Position numbers and translations under genes: made by a program
Shown here: positions 22,971 to 34,799 of the stretch, piece after piece
How positions within the stretch are numbered: the first letter of the stretch is position 1
Layout: each line of letters starts with the position of its first letter
The notes under the pieces: model-generated
Database searches by the model: none
The model's input: only the letters and a program-made list of their open reading frames with translations
What the model was told of the DNA's origin: nothing
Assembly (NCBI RefSeq): GCF_020080835.1
Contig: NC_058158.1
Coordinates: 25,624,305-25,688,304 of the forward strand
DNA: 64,000 nucleotides
Direction of reading: 5' to 3'
From: Cotesia glomerata
Taxonomy: Eukaryota > Arthropoda > Insecta > Hymenoptera > Braconidae

Positions 22971-23876
22971 TAGGGTGGCGCAAAAAAACCGACTATTTTT
23001 TTTTTTAAGTCTCGAGTGAAAAAATGTTAGTTTTTGATGTATTAAAAGTTCTCTCCAAAGGACAGAAAAAAAAATTTTTAAGATGTCGCTCCAAATTTTT
23101 TTAAATTTCAAAAATCGTCAAAAATCGAATTTTTTATTTTTTTTTTATTTTTTTTCGTTACGGTATAATTCTATAGACTAAAAAAAAATAAGTTTCTGAA
23201 AATTTCAGTTCAAAATTTGAATTTTGAAAGGTCGCTCATAATTTTTTTCAATCTATTAGTGCATTAGTTTAGATTTTTTCGAGCGACCTTTTACTATTCA
23301 AATTTAAATTCCATGCATTTTTTTTTTTTTATTTAGTACAATAATCGATAAAAATACATCACGAGATGAACTAAAAATCAAGCACAACATAGAAAATATA
23401 ATTTTTTTTTAATTTAATAATTTTATTTAATCAACTGCCAGGCGTGGGTTCGAATCCCAAGCTGGTCTTAGAAACCAGCTTGGTTGAGATTTGACCTTGC
23501 CGCATAGGTTAAGATTTTTTCAAACCAAAAAGACCCCAACGTACCACTCCTAACACTTAAAGTCGGCGATATGACTAATTAAAGAAAAAAAAAAAAAAAT
23601 TATGAGCGATCTTTCAAAATTTTAATTTTGAACTGAAACTTTCAGAAACTTATTTTTTTTTGGGTCTATAAAATTATACCGTAACGAGAAAAAAAATTTA
23701 AAAAAAAAAAAAAATTCGATTTTTGACGATTTTTGAAATTTTAAAAAATTTGGAGTGACCTTTTAAAAATTTTTCTTTAAGCTGTCCTTTGGTGAGGGCT
23801 CTTAAAACATCAAAAACTAACATTTTTATACTCGAGACTCAAAAAAAAAATAGTCGGTTTTTTTGCGCCACCCTAA
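22971..23876. mobile_element. Element U, TIRs TAGGGTGGCGCAAAAAAAC, with an internal SINE
   Basis: The left arm 22971-23250 and right arm about 23600-23876 are inverse. The ends are TAGGGTGGCGC and GCGCCACCCTA, with paired CTCGAGTGAAAAAATGTTAG-type and GGTCGCTCATAATTT-type blocks. The centre holds a tRNA-derived SINE. TA runs flank it. Its 3' half recurs at 39838-40171. Confidence 0.8.
23430..23600 (+). mobile_element. tRNA-derived SINE within element U
   Basis: A clear RNA polymerase III B box (GGGTTCGAATCCC, 23446-23458) is followed by a non-tRNA body and the tail GATATGACTAATTAAAG plus poly(A). The A box is degraded or cut away. A stem is visible (CCCAAGCTGG against CCAGCTTGG). The same tail appears in the second copy of U at 39840-39895, so the SINE was carried along when U multiplied. 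Confidence 0.65.
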
Positions 23877-23884
23877 TATATATA

Positions 23885-24505
23885 TATATATATAATTTTT
23901 TCAACTCAACATGTGTATCATTATGCATTTAAGCTGATGAAAATTATAGTAATGGAAAAAAAAAAAACAATTTAAAAATACTAATAATAAAACAGATTTA
24001 CTTATCTTATTTGTCACGTATACAGTAGAAGACGGAAATATAAATGATTTATCTCAATCGCTGAGTCATCGATTATATTTTCATGCGATAATATTAACAA
24101 ATGAGCGTGAAAAAAACACTTGTTATGATTAATAGCCGTATGTTTTTCAATCGTTTGGTTTTCATAAATAAAAGAAAAATTATAAATCTCCACGCGTTTT
24201 GAATTAAAAACCAAAATTCATAATATGTAAAGTTAATTTGATAAATATTTTATTACTCGGTGTGATGGCGAAACACAGAGGTGGTATACCGCATGCCGCG
24301 TGCCACTAAAAATACACAAGTAAGCCTCTGTAGATTGTGGGGTGAAATTGCTCACGAAAATAACTTGGCGAAACACCTGGCATTACGGTATGATTCTATT
24401 CTATGTGATGTTCGAACCACGCCACCTTTTCGGTATCGAATTTTGCTTCTAATGCAATACTTTGATTGTTTAATAAATTTAATTGTATTCTTATTCTTAC
24501 AATTC
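23885..24505. other. AT-rich sequence with a small GC-richer patch
   Basis: Between 24258 and 24430 the composition is more balanced and contains ATACCGCATGCCGCGTGCCA. Short open frames are present on both strands but I recognise none of them. Confidence 0.3.

Positions 24506-24506
<1 letters not shown>

Positions 24507-24561
<55 letters not shown>
24507..24561. repeat. (TTA)n microsatellite
   Basis: About 18 TTA units. Confidence 0.95.
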
Positions 24562-24562
<1 letters not shown>

Positions 24563-24599
24563 GTTTTATGTTAACAGAATTATTTAATTTATAGAAAAT

Positions 24600-27500
24600 C
24601 AAGTTTTTATACTAATCGTAACAACAGAATGTTTTTATTCATTTCGATAGCTGATCACGTTTCAAATTGTTAGGACAATTATTATTTTAATCATTAAAAT
24701 ATAATTAAACATCACGGCTATCTCATTCCAAAACAGTAACCGCAAAATTTTTTTACCTAGTTTTCTTTTGGTATTGTTGGTAATGTTGCATTTTTTATTT
24801 ACCTCAAGTGTTGTATCTCTTCTCTGTATCTATCATATTTTTTACCAATTTAGAGTGTTAACTCTTTTCTTATAGAGAAAATTTTGAATAATCTAAAAAT
24901 GTCAGTTACCGTGTTTTGAAATGGGACGAACATGATCATTTCAAAGATTATTTCTGTATTTACGCACGGTTGCTACAAAATTTAATGCTATAAAATAATT
25001 TCTACAAAAAATTATAAATTAAATATTTAAAATTTTTTTTCAGTGTTGATCAATTTATAATAATTCATACTGAATTTTTCGGCTCGGAAGACAACCTCGG
25101 AAGTGACTTATTTTTAATTATCATCATTACGGATTATCAATCACAGTTTTAAGTCAAGAAAAAACTTTTATAAGGCTGTAAATAAAATCCGATAAAAATT
25201 CCGCTCTAAATTTTCAAAATAAGTTTCATGTGAAAAATGATACCTACTTAAGATATGATACCTACTTAAGATATACTGTTTGTTTTTTTAGATCACGAGT
25301 TATACAAGAATATAATTTATAAAGAAACAAACAGAATTAATTTGAAATAAAAAAAAAAAAAAAACTTAAAATGTTTTATACATTTTCTAGATTCGATTTT
25401 GATAGAACTCAAGAATACAATCAACTAATTACACCTATTAAGAATTCTATTAAAAACAACAGAGTTTATTGAGTCAAGGTAATGATTTACTGTATTAGAT
25501 TTATGATGGATAAATTGTTGTTTTTTAAACCTTTACAGGTCTAACATAGGTAAACGAGTGAATCATTGTACAATTACTAATTGAAAGTAACCAATTTGTT
25601 CTGGTTTGTGTTCTTGAGAACAATGTTAAATATTTTCTATAACTTTCAAAACAAAATATGTACACTATTTGATCTGATTAAATTATGTAAAAAATGACAT
25701 TGAAGTTTTCAGAAAAAAAAATAATTATAGATTGGATCTAATGACAATAAAAATTAACACCTTGTAATTAGATAAATACAAAAAATACATTTATGATTCA
25801 TGGTCCTCGATTAACGAAATTAGCTGCTTACGTACTCTGTAGAAGAATATTATGAGTAATAGAATTGTTTGTTTTATTTTACCTTAATTAGAACTTAGTC
25901 GTTTAGCCTTCATTATTAAAGAGCCATGCAACATAAGCATACTTAATCTAGTAAACGCATCCATTATTTTTTTTTTCATACATTTTCAGTGAAAATTTAT
26001 CCCTAGTTTCAGTTTCTTTGACCATATGTTATAAAAATTAATGTAACTAGCTCGTTAGAGTAATTACAATACTCGTGTGTGAATTGTTACACTCGCCTAA
26101 CGCCTCGTGTACCAAATTTCGCACTTATGCTTCATACTTATTTGTACTATATAGTGAAAATACTGTTATAATTCTAGACATATTAATCTTTATGATATTC
26201 ATCAAAAATTTATGCGAAAAGAGAAGGATTAGTTCTTTTAGTTTTTCAGTTCATAAATTTCACGAATAGTTTTAATAATAATAAAAAAGCAGTGCACTTT
26301 ATATTCAAATGAATTTAATAAAAATAATGATTGTTTTTTATGTGCGCTATAATTTTTTATAGTTTCTTTATGCTGGTATTAGATTTTATAGCTTAACATG
26401 AATTTTTATTTCGATAGATTTTATCCGAATTTGAAGATAAACTTTGATAGAGATATTTTCGCTATTCGAGAAAATAAGATTTTAAATTGAATAGAGAAAT
26501 TTTATAGATAAATTTTTGGATTTTACTCATAAATTTAATTGATGATTTGAAACTTGAGAAAAAAAGAGAGAAATTGTGAAGACTATAAGGTTTATAAAAA
26601 GGTTTGTAATTAAAAATAAGCGGTTTTTCAGAATTATTAATATTTATAAAATAAAAATTATAACTTGAATAATCCACGTAATTAATTGTTATTATTATTA
26701 TTATTATTATTATACTTTCGGGTTGTTTATTTGGACTTTGAAATGAAATCAAGTGTCAATAAATTGTGTTATCTTTCTATTAAAAACTTAATAATTAAAA
26801 AATATGTCCATGTGACAAATTCTATCTTATCACATGACTTTACATGATATATATCAATGAAAGATATTAATTTATTTGAATTATTTCTTAATAATCATTT
26901 TTTTACTCGTTGTCCTCGGAAAACCGTATAAATAAAAAATCGATTTAATGATTGTTTTCGAACTATAAATTTTCTACCTTCACGGCCGTTGTCGTTGACC
27001 TAAGGCTCACGAGTGTGAAACTTTCTTGGTCACATCCGCACCAACTAAAACTATAATGAAAAAAACAAGCTATTTGAAAAGAAGTTATGAGGTAAATTTA
27101 TTTGTCTTGTCTGGAAATGTTATTCATTTTACCGAGTTTTTCAAGTAGAAAAAAAAAATTATTGCCAGCATGACTTTGTAAAAAACTTATGCTTTATTGA
27201 AGTTTAGTAAGTGGTTTTAAAATTTTAATACACGCTTAAAAACTATAAACGATTGAGTGACGAAAACACTTTAATTTAAAGATATGAAGATTTTATTAAT
27301 AAGGAAAACTTTTCAGTTTAAATTGAAGTAATTTAATATTAGAGTTATAAATATAGCAATTTGTTATATATTTTATATCATAATTTGTTATGTTTCAAAA
27401 CAGAAAGTGATTACAATTGACAGACCAATTTAGTAAAAATGTTGTCATTACTTCAAGTGCGTTGAAGCCACACCTCCCAAAATTGACACTCCTTTTATTA

Positions 27501-27850
27501 TCGTACGGTTTTTTGATTACTAAAACGTTCGACATTTCTGTCTCACGACAAATATTCGTCATTAAAAATAGTTTTTATAGATCAATTAATCACAGATATC
27601 ATAGCAATTAATGTAATTAAATTGTTTTGATTATTTAGACTCACCTATAAGAAAAAATAAAATTTAGTATTGTTATTCATGTTATCGAAAACTTTATTAT
27701 TTGTAGGCATTACAAAAAAAGTAAATTTAATATTTTTCTTTATTACGAATTGTAAGGGCTCGGTGTAATTTTAATAGATTTTGCAGAAAATTAATTATTG
27801 AATTTATTTGAATAAAACTTGGTAAAATTTTTTGGAATAAAAATAGAGCA
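24600..27850. other. Long AT-rich intergenic tract; no gene seen
   Basis: No recognisable frame or RNA gene. Small features only: a direct repeat of TACCTACTTAAGATAT at 25244-25274, a run of TTA units at 26691-26713, and poly(A) near 25350. Confidence 0.4.
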
Positions 27851-27877
27851 AAAAAAAAAAGTTTGGAAAATCCAAAT

Positions 27878-29215
27878 GAGCATGCCTTAAGCGCTCATGT
27901 CATACATAAATTATTTAGATCATAGAAAAAAATTATTCGTTTTTAATTTGAATTTTCCCGCGAGTAGTATTATTCCCTCTGTAGGTTGAGCTAAAGAAAA
28001 ATTTTAACAGATGATAAAACAGTTAGTAATTATACCATCATGTATGTATAGTTTCTGCTTGTTTATAGTTATTTCAATTCTGTTTATGAAAAATAATATA
28101 TATGGCTGCCAAAATTGCAAAAAAAGTCACCGAACTGACAATCGAAAAAAATTAACTGTATCGAAACGGAATTATTTTGACACGCAATTTTCACAAGGTT
28201 TTTGACAAACTTCCTCAGGAATAAAACAAAAAAGTTTGGAAAATCCAAAAGTGCACGCCTCATAACGCTCATTCATTTTACAAGAAAACAATTAATTGTG
28301 TAATTGATTAAAAAAAAAAAAAAAAAAAAAAAAATTATAATTAAGTAATTTCTTACAGAGTATTTTTTATTTTTTTTTTTAAACATCGGCGCCCTTTTTT
28401 CTTGTCATATGCGCACGCAGTCTAAAAAAATCTAACTTGATCAAGTGGTGCCATAGTTTTCACGTGACAAATAAGAAAAGTTCGTTTGGCTTTGTACGAT
28501 TGTATCGTAGTGAATTTTAATAAAAATTCAATAAAAAAAAAAATACGTAAACTAGGCCACTGATATGAAATACGGACCCAGTTCATCGAATTCTTAAACT
28601 AATAAAAAAGGTCCGGTCTTGAAATATCAATTTGTTCGGGAGTAATCGTTGGTACATCCAAAATGGGGTGACATCCGGACGTCCACGTAAAATTTTTTTC
28701 AAAACGTTTTTTTTTTTCAAAATAGCAACTTAAAATGATTTTAGAAATTAAAAGATGGTTTAATTTAAGTGTTTTTTCGGTGTACATCTACTTATATCAT
28801 TGTATAAGTGTAGTATGCTTGTGATAGAGGCATTTAAAGATCACAAAATTGCTTGAACTTGACAAGTCGAGTATAAAGCACAACCTCACGCGCTTCGCGC
28901 TATGAGGCGTGCAAAAAAATTAAATCGTGAAAGTAATTTTTGACAAAGTTGTGGTGTTATCAAGCCCAGTGCTCCCGTGAATACCACGCTCTTATTCATT
29001 TAATTCATAAAAAAAAACGAGTTTTTTCTGAGAAATCTTATTCAATCGATAAGAAAATTTTTTTAACGTATTCTGTAGTTACTATTATTAATTTCAATAT
29101 GCTTTTTATCCATAATTTTTTTCGTTTAAATTATGAAAATCAAGTTTTAATCGAAATCACGATTTTTAGGCGAGAGTAGAGCGTACCTGCGCGCTTCGCG
29201 CTTAAGGCATGCAAT
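27878..29215. mobile_element. Outer TIR element, GCATGCCTTAAGCGC ends, with a nested relative
   Basis: GCATGCCTTAAGCGC near 27880 is the inverse of GCGCTTAAGGCATGC near 29199. Between them lies the related element 28250-28915. The ends are variants of the same terminal motif (TGCACGCCTCATAGCGC), so a family member appears to have inserted into another. Apart from that, only AT-rich sequence. Confidence 0.5.
28250..28915. mobile_element. TIR element, TGCACGC..TCATA..CGC ends (copy 2, empty site for twin hairpin)
   Basis: The left end GTGCACGCCTCATAACGC and right end GCGCTATGAGGCGTGC are inverse. It is collinear with 19595-20460 in the opposite orientation. At about 28686-28692 the sequence passes directly from the A/T run to ACGTGGACGTCC, where copy 1 has the twin hairpin. 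Confidence 0.7.
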
Positions 29216-29219
29216 TGAA

Positions 29220-30110
29220 GATAAAAACCATGAAAAATTTTCAAAAATTTATAAGTAGAAATTATATTTTATTTGTTTCATTTTTCAATAATTTTTTAAT
29301 GTGATAATGATAACTTATTAAATTGACAACTCGAAACACATTTAAATTCATACAAATAAATATTAATCTAATAATGCAAATTTTTTGACTGTATTTGCGC
29401 AAGATGGTTCAATAAAGAATGAGTATTTTATTTATGCTACTTATACCAATATATAATTATTCCAATAGTTTTCACGTCTAAATGTGAATGTTAATCGTGT
29501 CTTGGAGAACAATTCGATTACTATACTACGGAGAGTAATACTAGTTGTAATTTGCATACGGAAACCGTAGCTCGACCAAATTGCATTGTATTCTATTCCT
29601 GTTGTATTTTCAAATGAGATGTATCCAGATACAGCTAACACATAGGGGTAGATAATTGAGCTTACCCACGTGTCGACCGTACAGTGAGAGTAAGTGAAGA
29701 TGGAATTCCATGTCAACCCATTTGAAATTCATGGAGCTTAATATATAAACGAATTTAATAAGACAATAGATCATTTATGTATAAAAGCATGTATGTTCAT
29801 TTCTAACACTGTAAATCAAACCATTATTCTTGTTGTTATTATTTTTGTTTTGACAGATAAATTGTTGAAAATTATAACATAATAAAATCAGTTTGTAGAA
29901 ATTTTTTCGTTGGATCTGATTCAAGAATTTCTCGTCTTAAAATTCGTTTTATTAGCTTGAGAAATTCTACATCTTACATTATTTTCGATCAAAAAAACCA
30001 AATTCTTTAGTAAAAAAATTTTTTTCCAAAAGTAACAATAATTTCAGATTCTCTGAAGAATTTTACGTTATTGGTTCAAGATAAAATTTATTCGTTAAAA
30101 ATATTCAAAA
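29220..30110. other. AT-rich sequence; no gene assigned
   Basis: A 91-codon minus-strand frame at 29441-29716 lies in slightly more balanced sequence, but it has no domain I recognise and no splice context. Confidence 0.3.
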
Positions 30111-30117
30111 AAATTAG

Positions 30118-30910
30118 GAAAACGGTTGAACCTAAAGGCCATCCCTGCAACTTCCCGCTAATTCCATACTTAAGCGCTCAAAATTGCACTTATTAAGTTT
30201 TTGAGTTCTTCGAGCTCAAAAATATACTTTTTGTATCATTTTCAGCCCTCCGAGCTCAAAAAGATAGCTGTACTATGCTTTTGAGCTCTTCGAGCTCAAA
30301 AGTCTGATAGAATTTTAATAGAACAATATTTTTCGAATTTTCAAAGCGTAATAACTTCTGAATGAATGAACCGATTTTCACACGGTTGGCAGCATTCGAC
30401 GCAGTTTTTTAAGTCTCATAAAGAATTTTCAAGTTTAAATTGATCGAAGAAGGAATTTCGGAGTAATTCCGAAAAAACACTTTTTTCGGTTTTTTTTTCG
30501 TTCACGATAACTTACGAACGAATCAACCGATTTTGACCGGGCTGGCGGCCATCGACGTGGTTTTTCAAAGTTAAGAGCTGATTAGTTTTTGGAGTTGATC
30601 GATAAAGCCGTTTAAAAGTTATTCCAGAAAAACCACCTCCAAAAAAAATTTTTTTCTTAGTTTTTTCGAGATTTCTCAAAATTTCTCAAAATCTATTGGT
30701 CCGAATCGGTTCAAATTCACAGGAAATCTAAGTTTCAGGAAAAACACAGATACACACACAGACATAGTGACAACATCGCGGGGATAGTCAGGGAAGCTTG
30801 CTGTGATCTTAAAACGTCGAGATCTGATGAAAACTCGTTTTTTTGCAAAACGGGCTAAAAACAATAACCCGATTTTTGAAAATCTTCGATTTTTTTAGCG
30901 GGAAGTTAAG
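30118..30910 (-). mobile_element. Copy D of the AACTTCCCGCTAA family
   Basis: In reverse orientation. It starts with AAAACGGTTGAACC and CTGCAACTTCCCGCTAATTC, and ends TTTTTTAGCGGGAAGTTAAG. It has three GAGCTC palindromes (30205-30305), the CGATTTTGACCGGGCTGG module, and GACATAGTGACAACATCGCG before the GTCGAGATCTGATGAAAACT block. About 780 bp, so shorter than copy A. Confidence 0.7.
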
Positions 30911-31092
30911 AATATTTTTCTTTAACCCATTTTGAAACTTATTTAAAGCTTATTTCTGATGATGTAGAAAAAAAAAGAACAGAAATAAAAATAACTTTGG
31001 TGTTCTTGAAACAAGTTAATATCTTGAATAAAAGTTACCACATATCTTAATCCTACACGGAAAAAAAATTTCTGGGAAAACTTACGATACAA

Positions 31093-31630
31093 CTACACGG
31101 AAAAAAAATCTTATGAAAAATTACAATAGTAACATCGTAATCCAGGACTAGACTTTCAGTAACTTGATTTTTACGATGCTGCCGTCTACAGAATACAATT
31201 TGAATTATTGAAAATTACGATGTTATTTAGTAAATTTTTTTTCCGCAAGAGCAAGTGAATAAGGACGCATACTATATGTTTTAATAAAAGAGAGACAGAG
31301 TCCAGTAGTTTGCGACGCCTCTACCGAAGGATGACCAACTACTGTATGGAGGGTCTTATTATGTAACTGAACAGAAATTTACATATTCCTTCCGATAGTG
31401 TAATGGGATAAACCTTGGACTTATGGCGGAGAGGACACCGGGTTCGATTCTTCAGTGATACAGAATTGTTTTTTCGGTGACCTAAACTTCTTTTTAATTT
31501 GAGTGATAGAAATTTACGATGTTGCATCGTATAAATTACGATGTTTGAGTTCTGGTCCGGCACTATAATGTCCTATAGTAAAAATTACGATGTTTTCATT
31601 GTAATTTTTCGTACAATTTTCTTTACGTGT
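31093..31630. mobile_element. CTACACGGAAA-type MITE with a tRNA-like module (first of a tandem)
   Basis: The left end TACACGGAAAAAAAATC and AAAAATTACAATAGTAACAT pair with the right end ATGTTTTCATTGTAATTTTT and AATTTTCTTTACGTGTA. Repeated ATTTACGATGTT words occur inside. A tRNA-like stretch lies at 31390-31455. No coding sequence. Confidence 0.6.
31390..31455 (+). ncRNA. tRNA-like module (degenerate), not a functional tRNA
   Basis: CGATAGTGTAATGGGAT resembles an A box region, and CCGGGTTCGATTCTTC a B box about 40 bases on. Spacing fits a tRNA, but the acceptor stem and a clean anticodon arm do not form by eye. Probably a SINE head or tRNA-derived piece captured by the MITE. Confidence 0.4.
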
Positions 31631-31978
31631 ATTGTAAAGCTGGACTATACATCAAAGTTGAATTAAAATGTTTTTCAATTAATGTGAGTGTTGGCCGTGC
31701 ACAGCGCTAGACTTCGAATTTATGTAAATGCTGAAGGACATCAATGGTAGTTTACCTCGGATAGCGTATAGGGAGAGTCTCTGGCTACCAACTAAGTGTT
31801 CTGCGTTCGATTTCCGAACGAAAATTCCGATTTTGATAGTCTTATTTGTTAAATAAAATTTACAATAGAAGATCGTAATAATTATTAAATAACGAGTATA
31901 GTTCACCCTAACTATTTTATATACTAAAAATTACGATAGTAAAATAGTAAAAATTCTTTCAATTTTCTTTCCGTGTAG
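31631..31978. mobile_element. Second CTACACGGAAA-type unit with a tRNA-like module
   Basis: Ends AATTTTCTTTCCGTGTAG, the inverse of the terminus at 31093. Its module at 31757-31820 (GATAGCGTATAGGGAGAG ... TGCGTTCGATTTCCG) is a diverged version of the one at 31390. The pair may be a tandem or a single element with an internal end-like copy. Confidence 0.45.
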
Positions 31979-31989
31979 GCAGAGAAATT

Positions 31990-32400
31990 CTCGGGTGAAA
32001 TATAAGTTATCTTGTTTGAAAATAGGAAAGTGCTTCATTAAATCCGTAAATTTTTTGAATGAAGAACTTATTCTTTTTATTTGTATTATTTTCTAGAAAA
32101 AAAAAAAGATTTTTTTGAATTGAAAAAACTCAATATCTTGAAGCTAGAGCAAAATTTTGAAGGGAATATTTTTCTTCAATTTAGATTTTTCTTTTTAGTG
32201 TAAGACATTAATAAAAATCTTAATTAAGTTTTATACTGATTAGAATTTGATGATTTCTTTATCATGTATAAAAACTAATAAGTATTTTTGAATTTTAGTT
32301 AGCGAAATCGTCAAAGTTATTGTACCAATTTTCTACAAAAAAATTTAATATTAGATTAGTGCTTTTAAATAAAACGCCTGGATTTACTGTAATTCGAAAA
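31990..32400. other. AT-rich sequence; no gene seen
   Basis: Nothing recognised. Confidence 0.4.
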
Positions 32401-32409
32401 ATAATGCTA

Positions 32410-32765
32410 AAGATGAAGCCGGTGTTGGTGCACCAAACTACTTATGATTTATGATGAAAGCTCAGCATTAACAGCTTTTCAAGAGAACCGGTCCGAAGAT
32501 GTATCTAGGTTAACATTTCCGTGCTGCAGCAGCGTTTGCTTTGGACTCTCGCGACATTCAAATAAGGCGATTGGTTGGAGGTCTGCGATCGAAAATATCC
32601 TTCACGTTCGGAGGCTCCCGAAATATCCGCGAGTTGGTTAGCCTCGTTGCATTCCTTGGTCAGCCGCGAGTACACGTTCACACAGTGGTTACTATCAATA
32701 AGCATTACACCTGATGTTTTGGACAAGAAAAAAAAGCGCTTTGCTTCTTCTCTGCTCTTCTTTTT
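32410..32765. other. GC-richer island, possible exon or regulatory sequence
   Basis: About half G+C by eye, in strong contrast to both flanks. Overlapping open frames exist on both strands (32444-32641 +, 32505-32726 -). The minus frame has a plausible amino-acid composition, but I recognise no domain and see no clear acceptor and donor pair. May be a host exon, a promoter-proximal region, or unique foreign sequence. Confidence 0.3.
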
Positions 32766-33326
32766 CTCGTGGATAAAATTAGTCTCTAAATTATTGTCTT
32801 ATTTTGTTTGAACGTTGGTTGCTGCAATAATAAATTTATTTTATTTACATATATTTTTGTTAAAACAATTTTATTTGTGATTTCAAGATCATCCAAGGTT
32901 TAATGACTCTGATTCACGAAGGTCGAATTTTCAAAGCTGCTCGTAATTATAGTCTAATAATAGGCTTGACTCATGAATGTTGGAATTGATTTAATTTGAT
33001 GATGAAAAAACTGTATTTTTCTTTTTAGTCAGTATATAATTATACGACTTGTGATAATTTCGTTTTTTTTTTTTTTTTTTCAAAACTTATAAACTTAACC
33101 AAAGCACTTGATTTTAAAATTTTCAACATTTATTTAAATTATTGTTTACGACAAGTTAAGATAAATTCCAAAAATTTACAATAAAATTTTACAATATCTA
33201 TCATTCGAAGTTAATTACCAAAGTTTATTATATAAAAAAAATCGGTCAATTTTAAACTTTATTCACATGTAAAGGATTCTGCTCTCACTATCAAATTTAT
33301 GATACGTTACAGACATTTGGTAGTAC

Positions 33327-33415
33327 ATTGTGTGACAAGGGATGAAACGAGATAGTTTTAGATAAGGGTGCTGTTAACTCCTTGCCTTGAAAGCGAGTGA
33401 AGTTAACCCTCACAT
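33327..33415. repeat. Truncated copy of the GTGTGAC..GGGATGAAAC hairpin family
   Basis: GTGTGACAAGGGATGAAAC and GAGTGAAGTTAACC correspond to GTGTGACTAGGGATGAAAC and GAGTGAAGTTGCC on the reverse of 58381-58495. The other arm is missing. Confidence 0.5.
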
Positions 33416-33460
33416 TTTGATTAATGTTCTTTAAACTGCTTGAGCTTTAGCAAAATCTTG

Positions 33461-34790
33461 TACACTGAGAAAACGGTTTGTTTGACTCAAATGCACAGAT
33501 TTATTTGAAATGAATCAAAAATATTTATTTAATGTTAAAAAATTTCTTTTATTTAAATATATATTACTTTGAATCAAATACTACTTCGTTTTGGTTTATT
33601 TAATTGAATCGACTCATTTATTTCATTCAAATAAAGATTTGTTAACTATTAACAAATCTCGCTTCAAGTAAATTACCCTTGGTATCGCTATTTTTGAATG
33701 TAAGATTATTGTTTACATTTGACTTTTTTTGTGACCAACCACTATTTCTTTTTATATTTATTTTATTATAATATTAATTTACACTGTACCATTTATGGCC
33801 ATTTATTGTTCAAATAAACGATAAAAATGAATTTATATTAATAAACCATTACAAACTCAATTTGTTTTAATATAATTTTTTTAAAACTCAACAAAAATAT
33901 GGTTATAATATTATAATTTTTGATAAATTAATTCAAATGTTAAGTGGCCAAGAACGGTGCTAAGGTGACCAAAAACGGTACTTCTACCCTACTATACTAT
34001 TACTTATAATACTAATAAAAATACTATGATTACTATGATACTGAAGTTTAGCCGTCAGCTATCAATTTTAAAAATTTTAATAACAATCAATTACAATAAA
34101 AAAATGCTTCTAAAAATTTTCACTTATAATTTTTATTAATTTTAACATGTGAAATTTTTTAATTAAAATTTTTTCATAATAATTTTATTGTTATAAAAGT
34201 CGAAAAAATTTACAGATGTCTGTTAATTTATAATAATAAAGTTAGTCGACATCTTTTATTTTTTTATTTTTCTTAATGTGTTAAATTAGAACTAAATAAT
34301 ATTTTTTTTTAATTGCACTTACAGTTTTTCAAATTTTTTACAAATGAAATTAAAAAAAATTTTTTTGTAAAATTTTTTTCAATAAAAAAAATTTTTTAAA
34401 TTTTTAGATGTCGGCTAACTTTATTGTCATTGTTAATTTCAGTATAATTAATAATTCCAAAAGAAGTGCCCATTTTACCCCAAACGTTCGATATGACCAC
34501 TTTAACAACTTTCCTAACCTAAAACTAAAAATTATTGCTTTGAGTATATTCAAACATACCATTTATTTATAGTTAACAAATCTAATTTGGTTGAAATATA
34601 CGATTGTTAGCACCAAAGAAATATTTGTTAACTATAAACAAATCTGGATTTCATTCAAATATACTATAACTTTGTCTCGAATAAATAAATTTATTTGTAT
34701 CAAATAAATATTTTTGGTGATATTTAAATAAGAGATTTATTGATAGTTAACGAGCCTTATTTCATTTAAATGAATTGTTTTCTCAGTGTA
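33461..34790. mobile_element. MITE-like element with TACACTGAGAAAAC ends
   Basis: The left end TACACTGAGAAAACGGTTTG is the inverse of the right end AATTGTTTTCTCAGTGTA, flanked by TA. Subterminal segments rich in CAAATAAA/TTTATTTG and TTAACTATTAACAAATC also pair (33540-33660 against 34560-34760). Inside is a further small MITE at 34036-34437. No gene. Confidence 0.7.
34036..34437. mobile_element. ACTGAAGTT..AGCCGTCA MITE (copy outside the transposase)
   Basis: Begins ATACTGAAGTTTAGCCGTCA and ends with an inverse-like GATGTCGGCTAACTTTATTG. The stretch AACAATCAATTACAATA and AAAATGCTTCT matches, in reverse orientation, the MITE in intron 1 of the transposase gene (45406-45608). Confidence 0.6.
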
Positions 34791-34799
34791 ATTATTGCA

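Noticed and set aside
24281..24602. Leucine- or isoleucine-rich open frames across the (TTA)n tract
   Set aside because: They are translations of a microsatellite, not genes.
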